From Microbacterium halotolerans (lineage in GTDB: Bacteria > Actinomycetota > Actinomycetes > Actinomycetales > Microbacteriaceae), in NCBI RefSeq assembly GCF_003569805.1, contig NZ_KZ984051.1, positions 745,779 to 809,778 on the forward strand: a DNA stretch of 64,000 bases. The letters are read 5' to 3'. Made by a program: the position numbers and the translations under genes. Positions 51,148-59,905 of the stretch are shown here, piece after piece. The stretch's first letter is position 1. Each line of letters begins with the position of its first letter. Below the pieces are notes generated by a model that did not search any database, was not told the origin of the DNA, and worked only from the letters and a program-made list of their open reading frames with translations.

Positions 51148-53007
51148 ATGACCAGACAGCAGATTCTCGATCCCGCGGCGGCGGCAGCGTCGTCGGTGCC
51201 GGGCGCGGGCGGGGCTGATGGGGTCGGGCCGGTTCGGGCCGCGTCGGATGGCGCTGGTGCGGGGGCAGGGTCGTCGCGTCGTCGCGGGTGGGATCCGACG
51301 CCGGAGGAGGCGGCGGTGACGGCGCAGCTGTTGCAGATGCGTCGGATGGCGGGTCAGGCGATCGCGCAGCTGCAGGCGAGCCAGTCGGTGATCGATGGGT
51401 TGCTGCTGCAGGTCGCGCAAGGCCAGCAGGCGCGCGCCAGGGGTGTGTCTGTGGGGCAGACGCGAGATGGTGTGCCGGTGTTCGAGGCGGATGACGCGGC
51501 GATGCGGGCGATGCAGAATGAGATCTCCGCGGTCTGTCATGAGAGTCGTCGGGCCGTGCAGACGGATCTGAGCGAGGCGTGGATGCTGCATAGCCAGTTC
51601 CCGCAGGTCGAGGCAGCGCACGGTCGCGGTGAGATCGACGCAGACCGGGTCTCGGCGATGCTCGCCGAAGGCGCTCGCCTCACGGACGATGGTGTCCGGG
51701 CGGAGTTCGAGCGTCTCGTGCTCCCGTTCGCGAGAGAGTCCACCGTGCATGCGACACGGCAGGCCGCGAAGCGGATCGCCGCGGACCTGGAGCCGGAGGG
51801 GCTGGAGACCCGGCATGAGAAGGCGCGGCGGAAGCGGGGCGTGTTCGTGTGGGATCTGGAAGACGGGATGGCGGAGCTGTGCCTCGTCTCGGACGCGATC
51901 GCCGTGCACGGGGCGCATGATCGGGTGACGCAGATGGCGCGCCGCATCGCCGCGGCCCGCGACAGCGACGGCGACGGCGACGGCAGTGACAGTGCGGGGG
52001 ACGATCTCGCGGCGGGCGCTGACCCTGCAGCAGCTCACGGTTTCGCGCCGGTGGATGCGGATGGGAATCCGGTCGTCGATGAGAGGTCGTTCGATCAGAT
52101 CCGTGCGGATGTCGCGGCGGATCTTCTCCTCACCGGTGCTCCGGATGCGCATCATGTCGCGGATCCGACCGGGCGGAACATCCTCGATGCGGTCGTCGCG
52201 AGGGTGCACGTGACCATCCCGGTGGCCGCGCTCGCCGGGCTTGAGGACGAGCCGGCCGACCTAACCGGGTATGGGCCGGTCGCCGCGAGCGTCGCACGCC
52301 GGGCGGCGGCGGGCGCCGGAGCGGCGGCAGGTGGGGCAGCCTGGGTGCGGTTGTTCCATCACCCCGACACAGGTGCCCTGCTCACCGTGGATCGGTATAG
52401 GCCGACTGCCGAGCAGCGCCGGTTCCTGGTGGCGCGGGACGAGACATGTCGGTTCCCGCACTGCACCCGCACCGCGGGTGGTTCGGACATCGACCACACC
52501 ATCGACTATGCGTTCGGCGGGGACACCGACGTCGGGAACCTGGCCCACGTGTGTCGCCATCATCACGTGCTCAAGCACCAGTCTGCCTGGGCCCCGACAT
52601 TGCATCCCGGAGGGGAGGTGACCTGGAAGAGCCCTGCCGGGCTGGAGTACGTGACCCGGCCGGCACCGGTGGTGCGATTCGTCGACGCGGAGGATACCCG
52701 ACGTGCCAGGAGCGAGCACCCACAGGGGCGGCAGGGTGCACGGGTGGATCAGGAGCCACCGAAGCGGTGGGGCACAGCGCAGCACCCCACCCCGACGGAA
52801 GACGCACGCCCGACGGGCAGCCACGGCCCGGCGGACGGCCGCGGCCCGGCGGACGGCGCCAGCCCGACCGAGCAAGACCACCCGCAGGCCCGCGCCCGCA
52901 CCCGTCGCGCCATGGCGGTGCTCCGCACCGGCGACAAAGCCAAGACCGCACACGCCTGGGCGACCCTCACCGACGCGTACGCGACGACCACCGACACACC
53001 CTTCTGA
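51148..53007 (+). CDS. DUF222 and HNH endonuclease domain protein (13E12 repeat family)
   Basis: A 619-aa protein of the family found in many copies in actinobacterial genomes. An N-terminal low-complexity Ala/Gly/Ser region precedes DUF222 (about residues 50-400; LLQVAQGQQARARGVSVG, EISAVCHESRRAV, RKRGVFVWDLEDGMAEL). The C-terminal HNH domain near residue 430 contains CRFPHCTRTAGGSDIDHTID, NLAHVCRHHH and LKHQSAW, with two Cys pairs for zinc. The tail (residues 530-590) is Asp/Pro/Gly-rich. The function of the family is unsettled; a mobile endonuclease-related origin is suspected. An ATG follows GTGAGGGC. Confidence 0.87.
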   Translation: MTRQQILDPAAAAASSVPGAGGADGVGPVRAASDGAGAGAGSSRRRGWDPTPEEAAVTAQLLQMRRMAGQAIAQLQASQSVIDGLLLQVAQGQQARARGVSVGQTRDGVPVFEADDAAMRAMQNEISAVCHESRRAVQTDLSEAWMLHSQFPQVEAAHGRGEIDADRVSAMLAEGARLTDDGVRAEFERLVLPFARESTVHATRQAAKRIAADLEPEGLETRHEKARRKRGVFVWDLEDGMAELCLVSDAIAVHGAHDRVTQMARRIAAARDSDGDGDGSDSAGDDLAAGADPAAAHGFAPVDADGNPVVDERSFDQIRADVAADLLLTGAPDAHHVADPTGRNILDAVVARVHVTIPVAALAGLEDEPADLTGYGPVAASVARRAAAGAGAAAGGAAWVRLFHHPDTGALLTVDRYRPTAEQRRFLVARDETCRFPHCTRTAGGSDIDHTIDYAFGGDTDVGNLAHVCRHHHVLKHQSAWAPTLHPGGEVTWKSPAGLEYVTRPAPVVRFVDAEDTRRARSEHPQGRQGARVDQEPPKRWGTAQHPTPTEDARPTGSHGPADGRGPADGASPTEQDHPQARARTRRAMAVLRTGDKAKTAHAWATLTDAYATTTDTPF

Positions 53008-53070
53008 AACCAGCCGCGGCACCCCTCCGCGAGACGGCACACTCCGCATCGCTCGGATCGGGAGTGCAGA

Positions 53071-53107
53071 ACGGCCGGCCCCGCCCCGAGGGGGCGAGAC
53101 CGGCCGT
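53071..53107. terminator. Probable bidirectional terminator between HNH gene and fadD operon
   Basis: A 17-bp stem with two mismatches around a GAG loop (ACGGCCGGCCCC... / ...GACCGGCCGT), in the gap between two convergent genes. Very GC-rich, no T run. Confidence 0.5.
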
Positions 53108-53270
53108 CTGTGCCTGCCGGTCGCCGGGTTGCCGGAAGCCGACGGGGCCACCGGCGGCCGCGGCTCAGTCGGCGATGCCTGGGCCTCCCGAGCTGGGCTT
53201 GCAGGCGAAGCTCGACGCGTCTTCTCATGGGTTCTCCTCGTCTTCGAGGGGTGGAGAAGCGGGCGGCGCC

Positions 53271-54863
53271 CTACGTCTTGGTCGTGCGCACCGTCTCCGT
53301 CTTCCAGGGGTCGGCGGTGCCGGGCTCGTGCTGCTGGCGGGCCTCACCCGCGAACATCGCGCGCAGGTCGGCCTTGCGGATCTTTCCGCTGGCCGTGCGC
53401 GGGAACTGCTCGACGACGCGCGTCACCTTCGGCACCTTGTACCTGGCGATCTGGCCGGTCAGGCTGTTCACGACGTCTTCCGAACTCAGTTCGGCGCCCT
53501 CGCGCAGTGACACGATCGCCCACGGCACCTCGCCCCACTTCTCGCTGGGTACGCCGATCACGGCCACGCCGGTGACGCCGTCGATGTCGGAGATCAGGTT
53601 CTCGATCTCGGCCGGGTAGATGTTCTCGCCGCCCGAGATGATCATGTCCTTCAGCCGGTCGGCGATGAACAGGAAGCCGTCGTCATCGAGATAGCCCATG
53701 TCGCCCGATCGGAACCAGCCGCCCTCGCGGAACGACTCCGCTGTCTTCTCCGGCAGCCCGTGATATCCCAGGAACACGTTCGGGCCCTGGATCTCGATCT
53801 CGCCGATCGTGCCGCGTGGTACGACCTCACCACGGTCGTTCGTGATCCTCACGCTCGTGAAGAACTGCGGCAGACCGACGCTGCCCTGCTTCGAGCGCGT
53901 GTACTCCGGCGTGAGCTGCGTCGCCCCCGGCGACGTCTCGGTCATCCCGTACCCCTGCGAGAACGACATGCCGCGCTCCTCGTACGCGTTCAGAATCCGC
54001 ATCGGCACGGCCGATCCGCCGCAGGTGAGCTTCTTGAGGGTCGACAAGTCGGTGCCGGCCCAGTCCGGATGATCGGCCATCAGCTGGAAGGTCGTCGGCA
54101 CCCCGGAGAGCATGGTCACACCGTGGCGTTCGATCTGCGCGAGCGCGCGGCCCGCCTCGAAGCCGCGCTCGAGGATGATCGTGCCGCCGACGAGGATCGT
54201 GGGAAGCGCGCCCATGCCGAGAGAGGCGACGTGGAACAGCGGCGAGATGAGCAGCGCGACGTCGTCACGCGAGACGCCCACATCGAGCACCGCGTTGATC
54301 GACACGAAGGTCAGGTTGCGGTGGCTGAGCACCGCACCCTTCGGCTTGCCCGTGGTGCCGGATGTGTACACGATCGCCGCAGGGTCGTCCGCGGCGACCG
54401 TCACACTCACCCGCCCGCCGGAGGGCCGGTCGATCAGCTCGGGCAGTCCGGGGAACCCGGGAAGACCACTTTCGGTCGGGATCGCATGAGCGATGCCCGC
54501 CGCCTCGATGCCCGGCAGCACCTTCTCGGCGTACTCGATGTCGTACACGATCGCCCGCGCCCCGCTGTCGGTGAGCACGTGTGTGACCTCCGGCGGTGCC
54601 AGCCGCGTGTTGACCGGTACGAACACCGCCCCGATCTGCGCGCACGCGAACAGCGTCATCAGGAACTCCGGACTGTTCTCCCCCATGTACGCGACGCGAT
54701 CGCCCTTCGCGACGTCGCGCACGTGCAGCAGCTCAGCGATCCGGTCGGCCCGGTCGGCGAACTGCGCATAGGTGAACTCGCGCGCATCGAACACGAGCGC
54801 CGTCTTGTCCGGCGACTTCAGGCGATGCTTGTCGGGCCAGGCGCCGATTCCTTCGTCGTACAT
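53271..54863 (-). CDS. Long-chain or aromatic acyl-CoA ligase (AMP-forming, FadD-like)
   Basis: A 530-aa ANL-superfamily adenylating enzyme. AMP-binding motif YTSGTTGKPKGAVLSHRN (about residue 170), GYGMTETSPGATQLTPEY, WFRSGDMGYLDDDGFLFIAD, RLKDMIISGGENIYPAEIE and C-terminal Lys in RTASGKIRKADL. It activates a carboxylic acid to its CoA thioester with ATP. It lies in an operon with MaoC, acyl-CoA dehydrogenase, amidohydrolase and SDR genes, so it probably feeds a beta-oxidation-like pathway. The ATG at 54863 starts at the known family N-terminus. Confidence 0.92.
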   Translation of the reverse strand: MYDEGIGAWPDKHRLKSPDKTALVFDAREFTYAQFADRADRIAELLHVRDVAKGDRVAYMGENSPEFLMTLFACAQIGAVFVPVNTRLAPPEVTHVLTDSGARAIVYDIEYAEKVLPGIEAAGIAHAIPTESGLPGFPGLPELIDRPSGGRVSVTVAADDPAAIVYTSGTTGKPKGAVLSHRNLTFVSINAVLDVGVSRDDVALLISPLFHVASLGMGALPTILVGGTIILERGFEAGRALAQIERHGVTMLSGVPTTFQLMADHPDWAGTDLSTLKKLTCGGSAVPMRILNAYEERGMSFSQGYGMTETSPGATQLTPEYTRSKQGSVGLPQFFTSVRITNDRGEVVPRGTIGEIEIQGPNVFLGYHGLPEKTAESFREGGWFRSGDMGYLDDDGFLFIADRLKDMIISGGENIYPAEIENLISDIDGVTGVAVIGVPSEKWGEVPWAIVSLREGAELSSEDVVNSLTGQIARYKVPKVTRVVEQFPRTASGKIRKADLRAMFAGEARQQHEPGTADPWKTETVRTTKT

Positions 54864-54898
54864 CTGAATGACCTCTTCATTGAGTTCGATGGAACGGG

Positions 54899-55357
54899 TT
54901 ACTTGTAGAAGCGGTAGAGCCCTCGCGCCACTACGGCCGGCCGCTCGCCGCCATCGATCTCGATGGTCTGGTCGACGGTCAGCTGCCAGCCGCCCTTGAC
55001 CTCGGCGACCTCGGCGACGACCGCGTTCATCCGGACCTTCGCGCCCACCTTCACAGGTGAGACGAAGCGCACCTTGTCGAGGCCGTAGTTGACCTTGGTC
55101 GACACCTCGTTCACGTCGAGCAGTTCGCTCCAGAACTTCACGGTCAGCGACAGCGACAGGTAGCCGTGCGCAACGGGTGCGCCGAACGGGCTCTCGGCCG
55201 TGGCGCGCTCGGGGTCGACGTGGATCCACTGGTGGTCGTCGGTCGCGTCGGCGAAGGTGTTCACGCGATCCTGCGTGACCTCCAGCCAGTCGGTCCAGCC
55301 CAGGTCGCGGCCGGTGAGGCCGGCGATCTCGGAGTACTCGATGACGTTCTTCGACAT
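54899..55357 (-). CDS. MaoC-family dehydratase
   Basis: A 152-aa hot-dog-fold (R)-specific enoyl-CoA hydratase-type protein. Hydratase marks are FADATDDHQWIHVDPERA (catalytic Asp/His) and FGAPVAHGYLSLSL. It adds water to an enoyl-CoA made by the acyl-CoA dehydrogenase from the same operon. A GAGAAAGGGACACC sequence before the ATG gives a strong ribosome-binding site. It resembles NodN-type MaoC proteins. Confidence 0.9.
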   Translation of the reverse strand: MSKNVIEYSEIAGLTGRDLGWTDWLEVTQDRVNTFADATDDHQWIHVDPERATAESPFGAPVAHGYLSLSLTVKFWSELLDVNEVSTKVNYGLDKVRFVSPVKVGAKVRMNAVVAEVAEVKGGWQLTVDQTIEIDGGERPAVVARGLYRFYK

Positions 55358-55390
55358 GGTGTCCCTTTCTCAGGTTCCGGATGGAGTGGT

Positions 55391-56578
55391 TCAGACGAAT
55401 GCGGATTCGCCGGTCAGCGAGCGCCCCACGATGAGCGCGTTGATCTCGTGGGTGCCCTCGTAGGAGTAGACCGCCTCGGCGTCGGCGAAGAATCGAGCGG
55501 CGTCGTTGTCGAGCAGAATGCCGTTGCCGCCCATCGTCTCGCGCGCCAGTCGGCCGTTCTCGCGTGCGCGCTCCGCGGTGACCATCTTCGCCAGCGCGGC
55601 GTTCTCGTCGCTGAAGGTGCCGGCGTCCTGCGCCGCGGCGAGCTCGACGGCCAGAGCGAGCGAGCTCGTGGCATTTCCGAGCATCCGGGCCAGCTTCTCC
55701 TGCACCAGCTGGAAGCCGCCGATCGCCCTGCCGAACTGCTTCCGCTCGCGGGCGTAGCGAACGGCGGCATCGAGGGCTCCTGCGGCGACGCCCGCGGCGA
55801 TGAAAGCCACGTCGGAGCGCATGCCGCGCAGCAGTCCTGCCACATCGCGCCAGGAGTCCACGCGCTGCAGGCGTCGCGCCTCGCTCACGCGCACGCCGTC
55901 GAACGTGATGTGGGCGTTCTGCACCGGGCGCAGCGAGACCTTTCTCCGGATGATCTCGAGCGAGACACCTGGAGCGTCGCGGTCGACGAGGAAGCACTTG
56001 ACGGATCCGTCGTCGGCGTCGCGCGCGAACACCGCGAGCACATCGGCGGCGTCGGCCCCGCCGATCCAGCGCTTCGCTCCGTCGATGATCCATTCGTCGC
56101 CGTCGCGACGGGCGAGCGTCGACATTCCGCCGGCGATGTCGGAGCCGTGCTCCGGCTCGGTGAGTGCGAACGCGCCGCGCATCTCGAAGCTTCGCACGAG
56201 CGGATCCCACCCGGCGGCCTGCTCCGGCGAACCGCCGTTCCGCACCACGGCGCGGAACAGGCCGGACTGGCCGTTGTAGACGGTGGCCACGGATGCGTCG
56301 GCACGGGCCAGATGGAAGTTGCGGAAGCCGCTGAACATGGTCGAGTCTGCTTCTGCCTGATCGACTCCGTCCGGTGCCATCAGGTTCAGCGCGGCGAGTT
56401 CGCCGATCACCTCATCCGGCATCACGGCGCGCTCCCACGCGTCGTTCATCAGCGGCCTGATCCGCTCGCAGACGACCCTGTCCATCTCGGTGAGCGCCTT
56501 GCGTGCGGGCGCACTGAGGTGCCGCTGCGCGAAGCCGAGGCGCCCGGCGACCGGGTCGACGTCGTACGGGCCGGTCAT
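55391..56578 (-). CDS. Acyl-CoA dehydrogenase
   Basis: A 395-aa flavoprotein dehydrogenase. FAD-binding motifs are GAFALTEPEHGSDIAGGMST and WIIDGAKRWIGGADAADVL. The C-terminal part has RKQFGRAIGGFQLVQEKLAR, ETMGGNGILLDNDAARFFAD and AVYSYEGTHEINALIVGR, placing the catalytic Glu in the EGT position like glutaryl-CoA dehydrogenases. It oxidises an acyl-CoA to the enoyl-CoA. It overlaps the amidohydrolase gene by 4 bp. Confidence 0.92.
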   Translation of the reverse strand: MTGPYDVDPVAGRLGFAQRHLSAPARKALTEMDRVVCERIRPLMNDAWERAVMPDEVIGELAALNLMAPDGVDQAEADSTMFSGFRNFHLARADASVATVYNGQSGLFRAVVRNGGSPEQAAGWDPLVRSFEMRGAFALTEPEHGSDIAGGMSTLARRDGDEWIIDGAKRWIGGADAADVLAVFARDADDGSVKCFLVDRDAPGVSLEIIRRKVSLRPVQNAHITFDGVRVSEARRLQRVDSWRDVAGLLRGMRSDVAFIAAGVAAGALDAAVRYARERKQFGRAIGGFQLVQEKLARMLGNATSSLALAVELAAAQDAGTFSDENAALAKMVTAERARENGRLARETMGGNGILLDNDAARFFADAEAVYSYEGTHEINALIVGRSLTGESAFV

Positions 56579-57459
56579 GCCAGTCCCAGCAGGCGCGCCG
56601 CGTTGTCGCGCATGATGCCCGCGCGGATCTCGTCGCTGCGGAACAGCTCGACCTTGTCAGCATCATCGCGCCAGCGGTCGGGCGTCAGCAGCGGGAAGTC
56701 GCTGCCGAACAGCACGCGGTCCTTCAGCATGCGGTTGGCGTAGCGCACCAGCTCGGCCGGGAAGTACTTCGGGCTCCAGCCCGACAGGTCGATCCAGGTG
56801 TTGTGCTTGTGCGTCGCCACTGACAGCGCCTCGTCCTGCCACGGCACGGACGGGTGAGCCATGATGATCTGCAGATCGGGGAAGTGCGCCGCGACTGTGT
56901 CGAGCAGCATCGGGTTCGACAGCGCCAGCTCGAAGCCGTAGCCGCCGCGCATGCCGGCGCCGATGCCGGTCTGGCCGGTGTGGAACAGCGCGATCATTCC
57001 GGCTGCCTGCAGCACCTCGTAGAGCGGGAAGAACCGCTCGTCGTCGGGGGAGAAGCCCTGCACGGTCGGGTGGAACTTGAAGCCGCGCACGCCGCGCTCG
57101 ATCAGCCGCTTCGCCTCGTCCACCGCGTCGGCACGGTTCGGGTCGACGGACGCGAATGGGATCAGGATGTCGCTGTGTCGGATGCAGCCGTCGATGATCT
57201 CGTCGTTCGAGATCGGGGTGTGGTCGAGGTTCGTCGTCGAGTCGACTGTGAACACCACGGCGGCGGTGCGGCGCTCGCGGTAGTAGTCGGCGACGCTGTC
57301 GAGATCGGGCCGTGGCCCGTCGGCGCGAAAGTACTTGCTGGCCGCCTCGTTCAGCTCATCCGGGATCGAACGGTGGCCGTGCTGATCGATCTCGATGTGC
57401 ACGTGCACGTCGATGGCGTCGAGGGCCGCCACATCGACGGCGGACTCGTAGCGCGTCAT
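56575..57459 (-). CDS. Metal-dependent amidohydrolase_2-family protein (intact metal site)
   Basis: A 294-aa TIM-barrel amidohydrolase of the ACMSD / gamma-resorcylate decarboxylase group. Metal site residues are complete: DVHVH (residues 18-22), His in MIALFHTGQTG, His in QIIMAHPSVPW and Asp in RVLFGSDFPLL. It contrasts with the ligand-poor paralogue at 46218. It may be a hydrolase or a decarboxylase. Its presence between an acyl-CoA dehydrogenase and an SDR gene, overlapping both, implies a role in the same catabolic pathway, perhaps on a ring-cleavage product. Confidence 0.88.
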   Translation of the reverse strand: MTRYESAVDVAALDAIDVHVHIEIDQHGHRSIPDELNEAASKYFRADGPRPDLDSVADYYRERRTAAVVFTVDSTTNLDHTPISNDEIIDGCIRHSDILIPFASVDPNRADAVDEAKRLIERGVRGFKFHPTVQGFSPDDERFFPLYEVLQAAGMIALFHTGQTGIGAGMRGGYGFELALSNPMLLDTVAAHFPDLQIIMAHPSVPWQDEALSVATHKHNTWIDLSGWSPKYFPAELVRYANRMLKDRVLFGSDFPLLTPDRWRDDADKVELFRSDEIRAGIMRDNAARLLGLA

Positions 57460-58370
57460 CGTGCCAGCTCATCCGGGAGCTGAGGCATCTTCTCACCGAC
57501 CGACTGCAGTTCTCCGACGGCCTCGGCGAAGCCGGACTGCAGGGCGTCGTACGTCCAGCCGCCCTCGCGATAGGCGGTGGCGACGGCCTCGGGGTGCGAC
57601 CACAGCTGCAGCCGGTCGCCGCCGACGCCGATCGCCTGGCCCGTGACGGAGGCGGCCTCGTCGCTGGCGAGGTACGCGATCAGGCCCGCGACGTCGTCGG
57701 CCGTGCCGAAGCCCAGCTCGTGGCGGAAGAACTCGGGCATCGCCTCGCCGCGCTCGTCGGCCTCGACGGCGGAGGCGAAGAACGGGATGGTCTTGGTCAT
57801 GGCCGTGGCGGCGACGGGGATGACGACGTTGGCGGTGATGCCGGCCTTCTTCAGCTCCAGCGACCAGGTGCGCACCATGCCGACGATGCCTGCCTTGGCG
57901 GCCGAGTAGTTGGCCTGGCCGAAGTTGCCGCGCTGGCCGGTCGGGGAGCCGATGCAGATGATCCGGCCTGCGGTGCCGTCCTCGCGCATCCGGGTGGCGG
58001 CCTCGCGCACACAGGTGAAGGTGCCGCGCAGGTGCACGTTCACGACGAGATCGAAGTCCTCGTCGCTCATCTTCCAGGTCACCTTGTCGCGCAGCACTCC
58101 GGCATTGGTGACGAGGATGTCCAGGCGGCCGTAGCGGTCGTATGCCGCATCGACGAGCTGCTTCGCCGTCTCGGTGGGCCCGACAGGCGCGACGACTGCG
58201 GATGCGGTGCCGCCCGCCTGCTCGATGGAGGCGACGGCCTCGCTCGCCACGACCTCGTCGACATCGTTCACGATGACGGACGCGCCCTGCTTCGCGAGCT
58301 CCTGGGCGTAGGCGAGGCCGAGGCCGCGGCCCGAACCGGTGACGATGGCTACTTTGCCGTTCAGCGACAT
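57456..58370 (-). CDS. Short-chain dehydrogenase/reductase (3-hydroxyacyl-CoA dehydrogenase-like)
   Basis: A 304-aa SDR with TGSGRGLGLAYA cofactor loop, NAGV motif (LVTNAGVLRDKVTW), catalytic Ser/Tyr/Lys in CIGSPTGQRGNFGQANYSAAKAG and a C-terminal extension after GVGGDRLQLWSHP. It probably oxidises the hydroxyacyl-CoA produced by the MaoC protein. The extension resembles SDRs fused in peroxisomal multifunctional enzymes. First gene of the operon; the divergent MarR gene lies 132 bp away and probably controls it. Confidence 0.9.
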   Translation of the reverse strand: MSLNGKVAIVTGSGRGLGLAYAQELAKQGASVIVNDVDEVVASEAVASIEQAGGTASAVVAPVGPTETAKQLVDAAYDRYGRLDILVTNAGVLRDKVTWKMSDEDFDLVVNVHLRGTFTCVREAATRMREDGTAGRIICIGSPTGQRGNFGQANYSAAKAGIVGMVRTWSLELKKAGITANVVIPVAATAMTKTIPFFASAVEADERGEAMPEFFRHELGFGTADDVAGLIAYLASDEAASVTGQAIGVGGDRLQLWSHPEAVATAYREGGWTYDALQSGFAEAVGELQSVGEKMPQLPDELAR

Positions 58371-58468
58371 TGCGTGCTCCCTGCGTGACGTCCGGATGAG
58401 ACGCCCCACTGTCACAGGACGCCTTCGTTCGTCACCATAAGATCGCATTTGCTTGAAAAAGTCAATGA

Positions 58469-58496
58469 TTGAATCTTTCCTCGTTCGCTGTACAGT
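58469..58496 (+). promoter_or_regulatory. Promoter of the marR gene
   Basis: A -35-like TTGAAT (58469-58474), a 16-bp spacer and a -10 TACAGT (58491-58496). The start codon follows only six bases later, so the message is probably leaderless. A small dyad TTGA-AAAAG-TCAA just before it may be an operator. Confidence 0.5.
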
Positions 58497-58502
58497 GTCG
58501 GC

Positions 58503-58955
58503 ATGGCGACGGCAGCGAACGGACAGGCGGGAAGGGCCAGGATCGACGATCTGAGCTTCCTTCTCGCACGCGCCAACGCGGTCTCGCTCCAGGCCGCGAC
58601 GGCGGCGCTGCGCCCGTTCGGGCTGAAGACGCGTTCGTACTCCGTGCTCGCTATGGCGCTGAGCGACGAACCGCCGTCGCAGCGCGAGATCGCCGAGTAC
58701 CTTCGCCTCGACCCGAGCCAGGTCGTCGCCCTCGTCGACGGGCTGCAGGAGCGCGGGCTCGTCTCGCGCGAGACCGACGAGCGCGACCGCCGCGCGAGGG
58801 TCGTCGTCGCCACTCAGGCCGGTGCCAGGCTCTACGCCGACGTCGACGCCACCGTGCACGGCGTCGAGGACGAGGTGCTGCGCGAGCTTGATGCGTCGGA
58901 GCGTGCCGTGCTGCGGGAGCTGCTCGACCGGATCGCGTTTCCCGCGTACGACTGA
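58503..58955 (+). CDS. MarR-family transcriptional regulator
   Basis: A 150-aa winged-helix regulator: FLLARANAVSLQAATAALRP, LKTRSYSVLAMALSDEPPSQ, REIAEYLRLDPSQVVALVDG and the wing LVSRETDERDRRARVVVATQ. MarR proteins commonly respond to phenolic acids or acyl-CoA thioesters. Transcribed away from the SDR-fadD operon and separated from it by a short AT-rich region, it is the obvious regulator. Not linked to the GGATCC operator set. Confidence 0.92.
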   Translation: MATAANGQAGRARIDDLSFLLARANAVSLQAATAALRPFGLKTRSYSVLAMALSDEPPSQREIAEYLRLDPSQVVALVDGLQERGLVSRETDERDRRARVVVATQAGARLYADVDATVHGVEDEVLRELDASERAVLRELLDRIAFPAYD

Positions 58956-58987
58956 AGCCCTCCGAGTCGCCGGGACTCGGAGGGCTT
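58955..58987. terminator. Strong bidirectional terminator
   Basis: A perfect 14-bp stem (AAGCCCTCCGAGTC / GACTCGGAGGGCTT) around a GCCGG loop, starting at the marR stop and lying 23 bp from the end of the convergent DUF4870 gene. Confidence 0.8.
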
Positions 58988-59009
58988 CAGTCGTACGGAG
59001 ACGCTGGCG

Positions 59010-59597
59010 TTACTTGATCCAGTTCGGCGTCAGCATGAACTTGCCGTACTGGCCGGCATTGACGTCGCCGGGGACCTTCGCGGCGTGGATGATCGCGATC
59101 ACGAAGGTTCCGATGACCACGGCCAAGTAGACGAGGATGCCGGCGATCGGAATCCAGATCACGAATGCGGAGGCCACGATCGCGATGATCCTGATCAGCT
59201 GGAAGTTCAGGTTGTCGGCGGCGGCCTTGCGGGCGACCGGGTTCACCTTGTCCTTCTCGACCAGGTAGAAGATCAGCGCCGGGATCCAGGAGAAGAACAC
59301 GCTCAGCCACAGGTTGAGGGTGATGTTGCCCGGCTCGTTGCCGTAGGGCTGACCGTAGCCCGGCTGGGGCTGGCCATAACCCGGCTGGGGCTGGCCGTAG
59401 CCCGGCTGAGGGTACTGCTGGCCGCCGGCCGGCGGCGGGTTGTATCCCGGAGGCTGCTGGCCGTAGCCAGGCTGCTGCGGCGGCACCGGCTGCTGCGGCG
59501 GCACCGGAGGCTGCTGCCCGGGGGGAGGAGGGGGAACGGCACCTGGATCGGGTGCGCCCCCTGGAACGTTCTGGGGGTCCGTGGGGTCGTTCGTCAC
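59010..59597 (-). CDS. DUF4870 domain membrane protein with Pro/Gln/Tyr-rich N-terminus
   Basis: A 195-aa protein. Residues 1-95 are a Pro/Gln/Gly/Tyr-rich repeat tract with several copies of YGQPQPGYGQ, cytoplasmic and disordered. The C-terminal ~100 residues form a DUF4870 domain with three helices: NLWLSVFFSWIPALIFYLVE, AADNLNFQLIRIIAIVASAF and VYLAVVIGTFVIAIIHAAK. Function unknown; common in Microbacteriaceae. The GTG start at 59597 is preferred to an upstream extension that lacks the repeat pattern. Confidence 0.8.
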   Translation of the reverse strand: MTNDPTDPQNVPGGAPDPGAVPPPPPGQQPPVPPQQPVPPQQPGYGQQPPGYNPPPAGGQQYPQPGYGQPQPGYGQPQPGYGQPYGNEPGNITLNLWLSVFFSWIPALIFYLVEKDKVNPVARKAAADNLNFQLIRIIAIVASAFVIWIPIAGILVYLAVVIGTFVIAIIHAAKVPGDVNAGQYGKFMLTPNWIK

Positions 59598-59905
59598 GGC
59601 GAAACCTGCCTTCGGTGTAATCGAGTCATCCGCGGGCCCCGCGATCTGAAGGTGCGAGTCCCGTCGTTCCCCAACAATGCCAGGTTGTGTGCGCGATAGC
59701 GAGAGTTTGCGCGGTGTTGGCGGAAGTCGGCGGAGGGCAGTTCTGCCCATGCTCGGTGATGACCGGATCGGTCGGGGCGCAATTATCCGGCCAAAGTCCC
59801 GAAAATTCGACCTTGTCCGGCTTCGGCGTGTCGCTTGCTATGGCTGGGAAGACGACGGGGATGCCCGGGGAGGTCCATGGGAAGGGCCGGTATCGTGAAG
59901 GGGCA
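59598..59905. promoter_or_regulatory. Divergent promoter region between DUF4870 and ectA
   Basis: 308 bases with no gene. Contains a perfect small dyad GGGCAG-TT-CTGCCC (59735-59748) and a weak promoter-like pair before ectA, TTGTCC (59813-59818) with TGCTAT (59836-59841, 17-bp spacer). Whether either controls ectoine synthesis in response to salt is unknown. Confidence 0.35.

Noticed and set aside
53008..53230. Possible small peptide gene on the minus strand after a GAGGAG site
   Set aside because: The frame runs through the terminator hairpin and has Arg-rich shadow composition; no recognisable precursor motif.
54899..56210. Extension of the fadD frame upstream over the maoC and dehydrogenase genes
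   Set aside because: The frame stays open by chance; fadD's family N-terminus begins at 54863.
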